From: Nageia nagi
Taxonomy: Eukaryota; Pinophyta
DNA: 64,000 nt
Direction: 5' to 3'
NCBI GenBank assembly: GCA_050084985.1
Contig: JBITNC010000001.1
Coordinates: forward strand, 178,436,001 to 178,500,000
A model generated the notes under the pieces. The model was not told the origin of the DNA, searched no databases, and was given only the letters and a program-made list of their open reading frames with translations. The translations under genes and the position numbers were made by a program. This document shows, piece after piece, positions 35,957 to 48,900 of this stretch (positions are counted from its first letter, which is position 1; each line of letters opens with the position of its first letter).

Positions 35957-36615
35957 AGAGAAAAAGGTGACAAGGGAAACATGGAAATGAAGAGAAACAT
36001 TGCCCTAGATTGAATAATGGAGGATCAAATTACAAATGGCCTTGGGTAGAATGAGTATGACTTAGACTTGACACAACTGGATGAAGTGTTGGTTGCTCTA
36101 AGTAGACATTCAAAGTCTATACAACTAAAGGAAAACAACATGATAGCTAAACTTAATTATTTTTTTATCTATCTTCAAAAATGAAGATCATTTTGTCTTC
36201 ATGATCATGATGAGAACCAACTTCCACTTTTCAATGTTTAGAATGAACACTTGGATTTGAAAAAGAGATTTTGATGATCTTTATTCAATGTTTAAGAAGG
36301 ACCAAGTTCCACTCATGATGAGGGTAGGTGCTTATGATCAAAATTAGAGGATGATATTCAATGGTTTTATAGAAATTGATTTCCATGTCAATGTTTAGAA
36401 TATGTGCTTGCCTCTAAGGTGGAAGCTACTACCCAATGGTCCAATATTTTTTGTGATGAAAAAGATGCAATCTTGAAAAATTGTTATTTATGGAATTTTT
36501 ATTATTTAATTTTTAAATGTTTTTTGTTTAATAAATCCAACAATAAAACTTTTCCTAGATACCTAAATTGAGTAAAAAGTTGAAAAAATTATTGATCAAA
36601 AATTGTGTGGTAATA

Positions 36616-36620
36616 GGCCC
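36616..36620. repeat. Candidate target-site duplication of E, right copy
   Basis: GGCCC. See 26790-26794. Confidence 0.55.
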
Positions 36621-38200
36621 ACATATATTTTAGTGTACTAGCTCCAAAGGCTTTGATTCTCTCCTTGAGTTTCCACTAGGAAATGTATTCCTATGTTATT
36701 TGAATATAAGGTAGACTTTACATGCTTGATTGGGCTTCTTTATAAGAGGTAATCCTCTTACTATTTCTTTTTTATATTGTAAATTTATATACCAAATCAT
36801 AAATGTCAATATCTAAGATGCCATTAACATGTAATATTCTTCACAATTACATTAAATAAATGCAATATTTCCTTTTGGATATTATAAGAAAGATCTTATT
36901 CTTTTTTAGTGTAACATTTTATATGAGCCTATTTTATCTATCTTCAGTAGTACAAGCTTTATTTTTAAAATTCAATGTATGTTCCTTTTTCATAACCTAT
37001 CCAATACTTATTAAGTTGTGTTTTAGCCTAGATACATTAATACACATCAATAATGTGCTTTATTTATCCTTGTTTTACATATATTATAATCTTCCATTTT
37101 TCCCATGATGATAAGTTTATTAGTTTTTCCTATTTACATCTTAAATTTGATAGACTCATCTAGATTTGAAAATATTCCTTTATTCCAACATATGTAGTTG
37201 TTGTAACCATTATCAAGATATCATATATTCTTTTGGCTCACTTCCTTAACATTGTAAGTTAACAATATATAGTCACATGTATCTATTATTTCTTCATTTG
37301 CATTATTAAAGTGGTATTGTTGCTTATTTTTCTGAACCATTATGTAATATCCTAATTCTTGCATCAATGATATTGAATTTTAGATTTATCACACCCTTGA
37401 ATGGAGTCTTTTTGTTGATATCTATTGCTTCTGATTTATCCCTTTTCTTATTAGTTTATTCTTCCTCCTCTTTCATGGACTCTACCAACTTTACCTCTTT
37501 TGTTCTATCCTTTTCTTCCTTGAAAGCTTGAAGATCCTTGCTAGTCTTCTCCATTTCTTCTATATATTTGAATGAAAGTTTTATTTTGAATGCCTAATCT
37601 AATTATGATTATTATATTTAGTTTAATTTTTTCTCATGAGTTTGTAAATAGCCCATCAATTCATCCATAAAAAGTGTTTCTAGGTTCTTTAATTCTTTAA
37701 TAGCAATGAATTTGAATCAAACTTTATTGGTGAACTCCTTAGTAACATTATTTTATAATTATATGGTTTTTAACATCCTCAATAGTAATTTGGATTTGAT
37801 TTATGATACCCATTGGTCATGTGAAAGAATCACTTGTATAATCATCTTCATACATTTGCAAACTTTCAATTTCTCTTCCTAACAGCTGGAATTTACCAAT
37901 ATATCCCATACCTAATTCAATTTGGTTGATGCTATAATTTTTGGAGATATGGTCACTTAAACTCTAATAATGCTATAAAAAATGGTATTTTGATCCTTTT
38001 TTAAACTTTCTCCAATAAATATTTCTCATCTTGAGAAAGAGCATTCAATGTTGTTGCATCTAGAGGTTTTGCATATTAATTTTATACAAGCTCCTAAAGA
38101 TCTTGAGACCCAAATAATATCTTCATATGTATGCTCCAAAATTCATAGTTTGTTTCATTAAATCATGAAATTTTTATTTATAAGGGATTATTATTATTTT
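36616..38200 (-). pseudogene. Copia gag, protease and integrase start (H)
   Basis: Minus strand. Gag (about 38.17-37.4 kb): RSLRACIKLICKTSRC, then KELKNLETLFMDELMGYLQT and HEKKLN, the conserved end of copia UBN2-type gag, then a Lys/Glu-rich tail. Protease (37.26-37.1 kb): YLDNGYNNYICWNKGIF, active site D-N-G where the family has D-S-G or D-T-G. Gag-pre-integrase (36.85-36.62 kb): WHLRYxHLxFG and HVKSTLYSNNIGIHFLVETQ. It stops at the HTD.CGP equivalent (YTKIYVG), at the edge of insertion E. The next residues expected are found at 26789 (fragment J), so H and J are probably one interrupted gene. Confidence 0.75.
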
Positions 38201-38883
38201 AAGCAATCAATAATATGACTTTGAAACTCACACCAATAACTCAATAAAATTTCTATTTACACCTAGCCATGAATGTATTTTGCAAGAGCAAAAAGATATG
38301 TTTTATATTAATTGAAGAAATACTTTGTAAAATATATAGGAAATAATTGTTTTTTATTTTTTATTTTCCTATTTTTATCAAGGAATATAGTAGAAGAATA
38401 TTTTGACTAATAAAACCTATGAAAACCCTTGCTTATATGAGAAAATATTTTCTTATAGTAACATATAGGAAAATGTTATCTCATGTTTGTGTTTTCTTAT
38501 ATCTAGTGTATCTCTATATTTTTTAGTATCTAATATTGTTTTGCATGCACTTGTTCAAGGTTCTTAGATTTTGTACTCTAGAGTAGACAAGGGGATTTAT
38601 ATGTATGAGTAATCATCATGGATATTGAAGAAAATAATAGGGGATTTACTGGTGTATACAAAGTCTTATACTCAATTCTAGACTTTACATGGATGTTTGT
38701 TAAATATAATATTGATACCATACCCTAAATGCTCAAAAACCCTACTACCAAGAGAAGGAATTTTTAACACTAATACCAATTTGAAGTTTTTAATGAATAT
38801 GTAAGTGCAAGGATATGGTTCCATATAGATGGGAACTCTTGGGACATAGAAAAATCCATATCCCATATCAAAATAATAGGATG
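38201..38883. other. Unassigned stretch
   Basis: Probably the leader of copia H. No LTR or primer site recognised. Confidence 0.35.
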
Positions 38884-39065
38884 CCATGTTAAATAATGAG
38901 ATCTTATTATGGCTTGGGATCTCAAGCCTAAAAATGGGATCTTATTTTTAAACAGGATCATATTTTTTAAATAACAAGATCCTATATCCCATTTTACAAA
39001 ATAGGATCTCATTTTTAAATAATATGATCTCATTTTAAAAAGCAATATCTCATTATTTAAATTTG
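38884..39065. repeat. Degenerate GATC-centred tandem array
   Basis: About seven to eight units of 20-27 bp around the core AGGATCTCATTTTTAAATAA. Spacing and core sequence vary. Frames crossing it on the minus strand are products of the repeat (recurring M-R-S-Y and similar), not a gene. Confidence 0.75.
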
Positions 39066-39385
39066 AAATTCAACCCCACCCTTTTGGCTTGGATTTTGGC
39101 TCAGTTCAACGACCCTTAACCTTAGACTTGAAACTTCATGATCATAACAATGGCAATGGAAAATGACAACTTTGGGCATTTGTTTGATGATGTTTTTGTA
39201 GAACTTTTTCATGAAATTTTGTAGGATTATAGATGTGGGTGTGCAGATTTCAAATATATAATTTATTTTTATAATTGAATTATATTTAGTAATTTTTATT
39301 TAATTTTCAATGAAAATGATCCATAAACTTTGAAAAATAGGATTTCATATTTGTTTAATAACTTTTTTATTATTTTAGAATTTTG

Positions 39386-39386
<1 letters not shown>

Positions 39387-39475
<89 letters not shown>
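39387..39475. repeat. (AT)n microsatellite
   Basis: About 44 uninterrupted AT units, a pure self-complementary tract. Confidence 0.98.
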
Positions 39476-39478
<3 letters not shown>

Positions 39479-39479
39479 A

Positions 39480-42400
39480 AAAATTTATAGATAATTCTTC
39501 ATAATTTTTTTTTTTTGAAAAATGATAAGTTAAGGTCAAATTATGCTTATTATACATGAGCAATTTTAAAAATAGAAATTAGGCCCAATAAAAAATTAAT
39601 AATAAAAAATATATTCATGAAAAAAATGCAAAAAAATATCTTCAATAATCTTTAGTGTCTTACGTATATTTTTTCAAAAGGATTTATTTATTTATTTTTT
39701 TTGGTCTAATTATGCTTATTATACATATGCATTATACCATTCCACCTATTATTGACTTCAGCAAAACCCTAAAATTTTAGACTTATTTTTTTATTTTATT
39801 TAATATTTAGCACCCAAATGATTTACAAATGGACAAAGATGATCCACATGAGCATATCTATGTTGCTAGCTAGTCAAAACCCATATGGAAAGATTGGCCA
39901 AATTCATATTAACCAATCCTATAAGAATCTTTCTAGAGTTCACTTTCTCAATGTATACCTTGTTATGAAGATGCCACATATGTGATCCCACCATTTATGT
40001 CTATGAAATATGCTACAAATATTATGATCATAAAATTATGATTTTCTAGTTAGGGCCCATATCACCCAAGAGAATGATCGTATACAAGGTTATACATCTA
40101 AATTAATGAATAATCCTTTGTATCATAGGTGTAGGTAAGATTATCATAGGTTTAGGTAAGATTATCAGGTGTAGGTAATATTATCCTAAATTAATCTTCT
40201 ACATGACATGGGTTTAGCATCATCACCTTATGTAATAGTAATCATACCCTTAAATGCTTAACCATAAGTTGCCCTCACTTGGTAATTAGAATTTTATCAA
40301 CTGCTACCCCTATTTGACAACCTATCAAGGGATATGGAACACTAGCCTACCTATATCTATTGACTAGGTTCACCATATTTCCTAACATCCTCATGCACAT
40401 ATCTCAGGGATCCATGGATATTTTTTTCACCTTACTGATAATATCATCAAGTGGTTTGTTTAAGCTTAATCATCTTATCATACAAGTTTTAAAAGAAAAA
40501 CCATGTAGCTATTTTATCCTATGAGATATTTGGCACCAAGCCAAATATTTGTATTTTATGTTTAATAGCTTATTTAATCACAAGCCATTATGTTTACTAC
40601 ATCCTACACATCTCAAACATAATATGATTAAGTGCCAAATAATATTTCATAAATCATAAATTAATGTTCAATAAAGTCAATGCATTTTGCATAATGCTAA
40701 ATAAACATGTAAAACATAATTCTAAATTCAAATACTAAAACTTTTAAATGAAGTCAATACATTTTATTTATCAGAAAATAAGAAGTTTAAGTGTGCTTAG
40801 GAAAGAAAATAGAATACAAGTAACAGTACTTCAATAAAAATCCCATATGCATGACTTGAAAATAAGAATATTACCTTATAAGTATGTTACTATAAAATGG
40901 TAGTAACAAATCTTGAGTGTCACAAAAGGTGGTTGCTTCTAGCAAGGGAGTAGGAAAAAAAGTGGCCCTCATAGATAGAATAATTTTAGGATAGGAAATT
41001 TTTGTCATTTACTCAACACAAATTTGTCTATTGTTATTGACATGCTTTTAAAAAGTGTTTAAACCAACAAATCTCACTTGACCACTAATTCATATTCATT
41101 ACTTGGTAGTGTTTAAAATAATTAACAGTTGAATTTATCATATTGATTACAAAATAATAGACTCAAAACACATAATGGCATATAACATTGGTTTTTATCC
41201 TATAATTCAATTATCAAATCATTACATAGATAATATAGCATACATAGCCTTCATGTTATTTATTCACCATCAAAATCATCTATAAATATGGTTCAATTTT
41301 CTTGTTTGTCTTTGTTGACAATCTATCTTACTTTATACTTTCAAATCTTTTACATATTTTAAGCCATTAACTTATTTTCCTAATGTTTAACAATATTTCA
41401 ATCATCATTATAAATTTCACTTTGTGTCTCATTAAATACTACCGTATGAATACCTTGATCAATTACACTTTGTACATATTACATATCCTTTGTATAATAA
41501 CTCCAAGGTATCATTTGATATATGCAACGCTATTTTTATTAGGTTCTATTACTCATGTACCATAATTCAATATAAATAATCTCTAATTAAATATTTTATA
41601 TTCTTTGTTACATTTCAAAGTTTACAACTCAACACTTTAATCCCAAGACTACAAACCCTAGCTTATACTTGATGTTTTAAAATTATGTGGTGAGAACTAA
41701 TCATATATTCTTAAATTAATTATCATCTTATTCCACTAAATTTAATTGAAGATTAACTATAGGTTTTATCACTTGTTACCTTTCAAAAATATACCACTTT
41801 AGTTTTAGATACTTGATACAAATCAATTTCCATACTTTAAATGTATATGTTTACATATTTTGAAGAACTTCTTGCCATTATGTTAAACATAAAAATATTG
41901 AGTTACATGATATTTAAATTGACTTCTTCCTATGGATATAAATTCCATTTATGCTTGAATTAATATATTTTCATTATTTGGATTGTATGTCCTATACTTT
42001 ACACTTATATTGTCATTGTATTTATTACATAACCTAAGTTCTTAATTAGGTCATGTTTTATATTCATTAAGGAATATTTTATACAATTATGATACACACA
42101 AAATGGGTTAATGTAATCCTATGTTTCAATTTAATGAGTAATGACCTAAATTCTTTATTAGGTATTGATTATGTTTTCTAAATAATTATTCACATAGTCT
42201 TATATGAAAATAATGAAATAGTGATCCTTCATCTTATTAGGTTTTATCCTAATGTCATAAATGTTATATATCATAACAATCATTAATTCTTAGTGATTAC
42301 AATACTAGAAGTTTCAATTGTAATTATGTAATCACCATGATCTCAATTATTTCAAGGAAATATTCTACATCATAGTGTACATTTCAACTATATTACATCA

Positions 42401-43946
42401 AATAATAAGTACACAATGATCTTAAAATTATTCAATACAAGGAGATATCTATGGATTCTCTTGTAGGGATCACATAATGGTCCACTTGATCTTTTGGAAT
42501 ACTAGAGAATGGATGGAAATAGTAATGCTAGGACAAATCTTTGTAAATTTATGAAATAAAATGCATCCTACCCTAGAGGCTTCATCAATTTGACATGTTC
42601 ACTTCATTTAATATTCAATATTTTCAACAAAAATACTCACTCCATCCAAAATTTTAAATAAATATAAATTATAAATTTTTACCATGCATCCTATTTATGC
42701 AAAACTTTCATGGAAACTCCATTCTAGATCTTGAGGGGGTCTTATTCAATTTAATGACTACCCCTCATCCTTGATATCGGAGTTATATTATATTCACTAA
42801 AAAGAACATATAAATAAATCATATTTTATTTTGCAAAAATCACCACTTTTATCTAGCAAGAGTTTAGTACATTATAATTGTGATAAAAAATACATCTTTT
42901 AAAATTTCTCAAATTTTTATAATCAAAATTTATTCAACTATCAAGGTATCACCTATGGTTTTTTACAACACATTAAATTATAAAATTCATCAATTATATT
43001 AGTAATGTAATTATTTATTTTACTTTCACTATCAATATACATATAACTATTTATTTTACCTTCACTATCAATAAATTTCTAATGGATGAATGATCTCTTG
43101 CTTACTAGTGATTAAATCTACTATCAACCTATAGAGGCAGAAGCTCTAAAATTTTCCTATCCTTATGAACTTGATTAATTTATAAGATGAAATTGTTATC
43201 ATATATGTTATATAGTTAATATGGATAAGGTGGCTACACAAAGTATTTTTAGATATTAAAATGTCTAAACTGATAGTCTCTTTAGGAGGTATTTAGCTAC
43301 ACCCATTAGTTATTAGAGTTTACTTGAGCATCCTTCAGATTGGATAATTTTAAACAAGGAAAATTAATTACTAAAGTTGGATGTAGTGTATCATATATTA
43401 TTCATTGATAGATAAATTTTACTTGCATATTATCGAAGAAGATAATTCTTTAGTCTTAGGATTAAAACTAATTTTCAAAGATCAAATATAAAACTTATCT
43501 ATGACATCATTGACATTAACAAAGCTATGATCTAAATAGATTAAGATCATTCACATAGAAATAAATAAGATGAAAACTCATTTATTTATATTCATTGTAT
43601 GATATTTGGAATATATATGTATAAACATCGCTAGTAAGATTAATTATTCCCATTGCTAAAGTCTACATGACTCACAATGGGTCTTAAGAAGTTAATCCAA
43701 GGAATAGTTTTAATCAATATCTAGACTCAATCAAAAAAAATTTAATAGTTGATTTTGTATTATTAGGGAGACTTTTAATGTAGAACCCATTCAAAAATGG
43801 CTTATCTTATATCATATATTCAAAAATAACATAATGAATTCATAGATTTGTTCACACAACTATAGGATTAAATGCACACTGGAATTCATTCAAATTCCAA
43901 ATAAGATACAAAAATTTATATACAATCTCTTTGAAAAAAAATAATG
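39480..43946. other. Unassigned AT-rich region
   Basis: 4.5 kb with no recognisable domain in any frame. The 60-codon frame at 41383-41565 has no motif. Likely decayed repeats. Confidence 0.45.
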
Positions 43947-44574
43947 TGAAGTAAGAAGACTCACCTCGCATAAGAAGAGACCAACAAATTATACAAAAAT
44001 TAATATGGTATCATAAGATAGAATCAAGCATAATATTGAACAAAATGAAATTCCATCAATATTATTGGCATGAGTGAACCAATGACTCAAGATGTACTAT
44101 TATAACAAAGGATAGGTATGGAAAATCATATAGATATAAACATCAATAGTTGGATCTTTCAATAAAAATAAAAAATATACATTGAGATAACAATATCATT
44201 CTCATTCCATAGATAGAGAGCATACACTGAGGAGACCTTGAAAATAATGCTAACATAGAGTGAACTAAGGAGACTCACCTCGTATAAGAAGATACCAACA
44301 AATTCTACCAAAACTAATATGGGATCATAAGATAGAATCAATAATAATATTAAACAAAATGAAATTCCATCAATATTATCAACATGAGTGAACCAATGAC
44401 TTAGGATGTAATATTATAGCAAAGGATAGCTATGGAAAATCATATAAATATAAACATCAATGGTTGGAGCTCTTAGTCAAAATAAAAAATATACATGGAA
44501 ATACCAATATCATTCTCATTCCATAGATAGAGAGCATACACTAAGGAGACCTTGAAAATAATTCTACCATAGAG
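43947..44574. repeat. 314-bp tandem duplication
   Basis: TGAAGTAAGAAGACTCACC at 43947 recurs as TGAACTAAGGAGACTCACC at 44261. The two 314-bp units align end to end, with roughly one difference in ten. Shared blocks include GAAATTCCATCAATATTAT and TCATTCTCATTCCATAGATA. No coding potential. Confidence 0.9.
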
Positions 44575-45533
44575 TTGAGTCTACAACTCATATAAAAATT
44601 TTGTTTGAAAAATATTCTAGATCACCTTACTACCAGTCATGGACCTATGTATAGGATGCTAATGGTTGAAATCGAGAAGAGAGATAAGCTTTAATCAATA
44701 TTCAATTTGACTAGAAGCTAATAAATATTAAAAGACAAATATGATACATGCTAGTACATTCATGGGAGATCCTAGATATCAATATTTATTTATATTATTA
44801 TTATTTAAAAATATATCATACTTACATATCCTTTATAAATCTATTCAAAACATATTACCAGATATTAATATGATTAGATGCATAAAGGAAAAAGATATTC
44901 TAGTTATCTAGAAGAATATAAAAGTAATATTTTAACATAGAAATTTTAAAATAGAAGGAAAGCACCTGACAACAAATGGATAAGGTTCCTACTTTACGAA
45001 TTCATCTAAATAGGACCTTGCTTCGAAGAAAGTGGAATCCATCTCTTTGAAACTTCAAGGGTATTTATAATAAAATTTTAGATATTAGTTCCAAAATAGG
45101 TTAACTATAGCTTACCTCATTATTTTTATTTAGGTGGGAGACATGGAGATTCCTTCCTTATCCCACTTTTAACTCAACAATTATACTTGGGCTAAAATTT
45201 CCAATAGTCTCAATAATTTTATGCCACCTCACATGTATTTCAAAATATTTTGAGGTATGATATTTTTAGACCTCAGGCTAGACTAATAATTTTGGCTATC
45301 TTAATATGAAGATAAATAGTTTTCAGATAGTAAATAAATTTTATGGAAGGTAAAATAATTTTATGATAAAATAAGGCATCTAAATATTTTATTTTTCTAG
45401 CATGCATAATTAAATCATTGTTCAAATTAAATAAACATACTAAAATATTTTTACACACACTATTACCTGAGGAGCTCACCTATCTTGCAATGTAAAATTG
45501 TTAGTGTAAACAATCATCATAAGGGACAATATT
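44575..45533. other. Unassigned left flank of element C
   Basis: No gene recognised. Confidence 0.4.
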
Positions 45534-45538
45534 CATGC
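45534..45538. repeat. Target-site duplication of element C, left copy
   Basis: CATGC, identical to 53952-53956. Confidence 0.85.
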
Positions 45539-45772
45539 TATATATGCCTAAAAATGAATTATTATTTATTAAATAATTCATTTTATAGCATTAAGGATAT
45601 TTATTGTAGAAAGTGGTAAAAATATACCCAAGGCAATGCAATCAATGTAATTGACCATTATATGATGTAAATGGTATCAAATATCAAGAAAGATACCATA
45701 AATAATATAATGTACAATGATGCCAAGAATCAAAGAGGATCAGGATGTTTCTATAAAGAAATGTCAAAGAAC
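45539..45772 (+). repeat. 5' LTR of C, truncated
   Basis: Starts TATATATGCC where A has TGTAGATGCC, a TG-to-TA change at the tip. It aligns with 53327-53560 of the 3' LTR and then stops near 45772, where gag coding sequence follows at once. About 390 bp of LTR are missing. Confidence 0.82.
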
Positions 45773-46420
45773 AATTAACCTTATAGAGTTATGTGCTATG
45801 CATCAAGGAAACAATGAAACCCTATATAAGTATATTCCATGGTTTAAAAAGGCATGGCAATCTATTCAAAGGAAATTAAATGAAAGTAAAATTTATGGTA
45901 TATTCAAAGATTCTATCTTGCCTATTATTAATTTGCATGATTTAAGTAACAAGAATGTTGGATTTGGAGTATTGATAAAAGAATTATTACAAAAAGAGTA
46001 AGTTTTGTGTGAGTTAGGAGAGGTCAAGTACACATATACTCCTTACAATAAGGAGAATAGAAAGACATATACAAAGAAGTAAGAAAAGATAGTGCACATG
46101 GCTAATACACCTTCCTCTCCACCTAAATTGACAAGATCTGCTACTACAAAAATATAAGGTATACTTTTCCAATTCAACCAAGGTTTATTATGATGGATCT
46201 AATGAAAAGGGGACTTTTGTAGCCATTGGAAAAATAACATAGGATGATAATGTTCATATGGGAAAATCTAATGCTTATTGTATATATCATAAATGAAAAG
46301 GTCATGCTATGAATTTTTGTAAAGCAATGGAAGCAACCATTTTGGATCTCATTGTTGAAGAAAAATATCATATTGATCATATAGATTCAAATCAGGGAAT
46401 GATAGTGTTTTATAATTTTA
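45773..46420 (+). pseudogene. Gag of C, N-terminally deleted
   Basis: Starts inside gag at LIELCAMHQGNNETLYKYI and WFKKAW, aligning with LCTLHQGSSETLNKYILRF of A. Missing upstream are about 100 residues, including the A segment with FDIFSGEKDP and GDASQWFYN. It continues through LLQKE and a YTYTPYNKENRKTYTKK region to the zinc-knuckle-like SNAYCIYHKxKGHAMNFCKA near 46265-46330. The 94-codon frame at 45717-46001 begins in LTR sequence, so its Met is not the real start. Confidence 0.82.
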
Positions 46421-46599
46421 GTTGACAGAGAGGTTTGTGTTGGGTTACAAAGAGGGCATCCAAGGCATGTTCCAAATTTGGTCACCATAGAACAAGTAAG
46501 TGTCCCACTTGATCCAAAAATATATAGTATGATTGAGCAATTAAAAACTAATCCTTCCATGATTAGTTTGTATGATATTATATTCACATATGAAACACA

Positions 46600-47170
46600 T
46601 TAGGAGATCTTATATGCTTTGTTCATAAAAGACATAGTCCCTACAAATATGTTTGCTTCTATGTTTTTTGAAATGCTTAAGTCTATCAAGGAGTGTGTTG
46701 CTATCTCTTTTTATAAATATGAAAAGCTTAGTAAGAAAATTATTGATGAAAACTTAGCTTTGTATATCACACCTATGATATATGGATGGGAGATAAAAAG
46801 AACATTGGTAGATAATGGATCAAATTTTAATGTATGTTATTATAAGTTTTTGATCCAACTCTAAGAAAAATGTGTTGAAATATCTCCTGTAGAAGAAGCT
46901 ACATTCAAAATTAGGGCATATGATAGCTCATATAAAAATCCAGTTGGGATACCCATAATTTTGGTAACAACAAGAGCTAGGACAATTACAACCAAGTTTT
47001 AGGTTGTTGATTTTAAGTTGTCATATAACTTGTTATTGGGAATACCTTAGCTTCATGATATGGATGCAATGCCATTTATAGTACATGGAAGATTGAAATT
47101 TGAATATTAGAGTGCAGTCCATACAATACTAGGTGATCCAAAACCATATGCTTTCTATAATGTAATAGAA
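46600..47170 (+). pseudogene. Aspartic protease of C
   Basis: 46619-46864 carries LVDNGSNFNVCYYKFLIQL with an intact D-N-G-S active site at residues 64-67 or so. After a stop it continues AYDSSYKNPVGIPIILVTT and FKLSYNLLLGIP, then MDAMPFIVHGRLKFEY. Closely matches A at 5280-5760, whose active-site Asp is lost. 46421-46599 is linker. Confidence 0.82.
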
Positions 47171-47434
47171 TTTGAAGAGTTCATAATGACTTATCCTAGA
47201 TATGAGATTGAACCCTTGAAAAAAGGTGCATCAATGGTAAAAGCAAATAAAAAACCTTAGAATTCTGAAATAGGCATGGGTACCTACAAAATTGAGAAAA
47301 TGGATCTATTTACATCCATTAAAGACTTGGGATGGCCCAAAATTCTATATATGGAAGGTCATCAATGATGTTCCATCCTTCTTGAAGTTCATTAATGATG
47401 TGAAAGTAGTGGATATGGAGATGGATCTTGTTTC

Positions 47435-48000
47435 ATGATTTCAATATCACCTGGTTTAGCAAAATCAACAAAAGATAATGTAGTAAATGAAATGGGTAAG
47501 ATCTTTCCATCTCCTTTTGTTCATAAGTATATGGTTGACAATTGCAAGTATAAGGGAGGAGGTTTAGGAATATATAAGCCAAGGATGTCTTCTTTTACTA
47601 CTGATTCAAAAGCATAGAAAAATAAAGATGGATTGGGTAGTGATTAAAACACTAGGCAAGTAATAGGACCTATTAAGTTCCCTAAAGAATGCAATATGAT
47701 TGACCTATCTAATGATATTGATAGAGATCTATGGATTGATGATACTATACCTCTAGAATTTTATTTCTTTAGTAATAATGATGATATTTTAGAATACTTG
47801 GGGGCACATTCAGAGTTACCTAAGTCTAATGAAAAGAGGCAAGCAAGTTATACTCCCAATGAGTATGCATATTTTGCACAAGAGGTAAATTTTAATGAGG
47901 TATTTCAAGTCTAGCTAGAGGATAGTGATATAGGTAATATACAAGGATTGGAAGAATTGAATTCTCTATTATAGAAAAAGGATAAGCTACATTCCCATAT
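47435..48000 (+). pseudogene. Protease-RT linker of C with Gly-rich motif
   Basis: 47435-47617 contains MVDNCKYKGGGLGIYKPRMS and a nearby NKDGLGSD, resembling the short G-patch-like stretch found before RT in some Tat elements. 47696-47914 continues with an acidic segment (MIDLSNDIDRDLWIDD). Function in the family is not settled. Stops separate the pieces. 47171-47434 is further linker. Confidence 0.5.
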
Positions 48001-48900
48001 AAAGAATTAGTGAATGTTAATATTAGAAAAAGTGATGACCAAAGATTGGTTCAAGTTGGAGTAGCCCTCCCTATACCACAACAAGAAAGGTATAAAAATA
48101 AATTTATTAAACTTAAAAAGAATATTTTTTATTCTTATGGTGATATGCCTAGTTTAAATCCCTCTTTTTTTATGCATAATCTATTGCTTGAAAAGGGATC
48201 TAACCCAATTAAATAGAAACCAAGAAAAATGCATCCTTATAAAGCTTTGTTATTCAAGAAAGAGATATAAAATTATTTAAATTCTAGCTTTAGTAAACCA
48301 ATTGATTATTCATAATGGATGGCTAATATTGTCCCTATCATAAAACCAAATGGAGAAATAAGGGTTTGTACTAACTTATATGATATTGTTAAACATTGAT
48401 ATGATTATGGATAGTATTGCTGATTATTATACTTTGTCTTTCATGGATGGATTTTCTAGATATAATCAAATACTAGTCAATCTGGATGATCAACATAAGA
48501 CTAATTTTACTACACCACAAGGAAATTTTTATTGTAAGGTTATGCCTTTTGGATTAAAAAATTTAGGTGCCACTTACAAAAGGGCTATGGTGTTAATGTT
48601 TCATGGGCTCATCCATAAATCATTAGAGGTATATATTGATGACATTTTGGTAAATTCAAAACAAGGCGAAGACTAGTTAGAGCCACTTGAAGAGGTGTTA
48701 CAAATCTTAAAAAGGTACAAGATTAGAATCAAACTTCAAAAATGTACTTTTGGTGTTACTTCAAAAATTTTCTTGGTTTTATAGTATCCAAAAGAGGAAT
48801 TGAGGTAAATCCAAAAAAGTGAAAGCCATAATAAGTATGCCTAATCCAAAGAATCTTAAACAATTAAGGAGTCTCCAAGGTAAGATAAATTCAGTAAGAA
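48001..48900 (+). pseudogene. Reverse transcriptase of C
   Basis: The fingers include ALLFKKEI, SKPIDYSxWMANIVPIIKP and NGEIRVCTNLYDI. A frameshift near 48390 leads into 48380-48676 (98 codons): LNIDMIMDSIADYYTLSF, FSRYNQILVNLDDQHKTNF, YCKVMPFGLKNLGATYKRA and EVYIDDILVNSKQ. The catalytic Y-I-D-D is intact. The thumb follows with VSKRGIEVNPKK after another frame change. Confidence 0.88.

Larger units (their letters stand above)
26795..36615 (-). mobile_element. Candidate LTR-type insertion E with unknown ORF
   Basis: This segment separates two halves of a copia gene (J and H). Its ends are TGTTAATTGC on the left and GTGGTAATA on the right, i.e. TGTTA...TAACA with one C-to-T change, flanked by GGCCT/GGCCC. 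That is the form of an LTR retrotransposon insertion. Without the nested chromovirus D (28921-32982) it would be about 5.8 kb. It carries an unrecognised minus-strand protein (33.0-35.4 and 27.9-28.9 kb) and a TATA box on the same strand near 35.95 kb. I see no RT or integrase of its own. I could not match its left and right ends as an LTR pair, so the identification rests on the junctions. 27611-27899 and 26795-27588 hold no recognised gene. Confidence 0.5.

Noticed and set aside
38678-39045. Two overlapping minus-strand frames of 69 and 91 codons
   Set aside because: Produced by the degenerate GATC-centred tandem array. Repeated residues follow the DNA repeat.
38884-39065. CRISPR-like array
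   Set aside because: Repeats are degenerate and contiguous, with no constant repeat or unique spacers, and the context is plant nuclear DNA.
39375-39563. 62-codon minus-strand frame with Ile-Tyr runs
   Set aside because: It is the translation of the (AT)n microsatellite.
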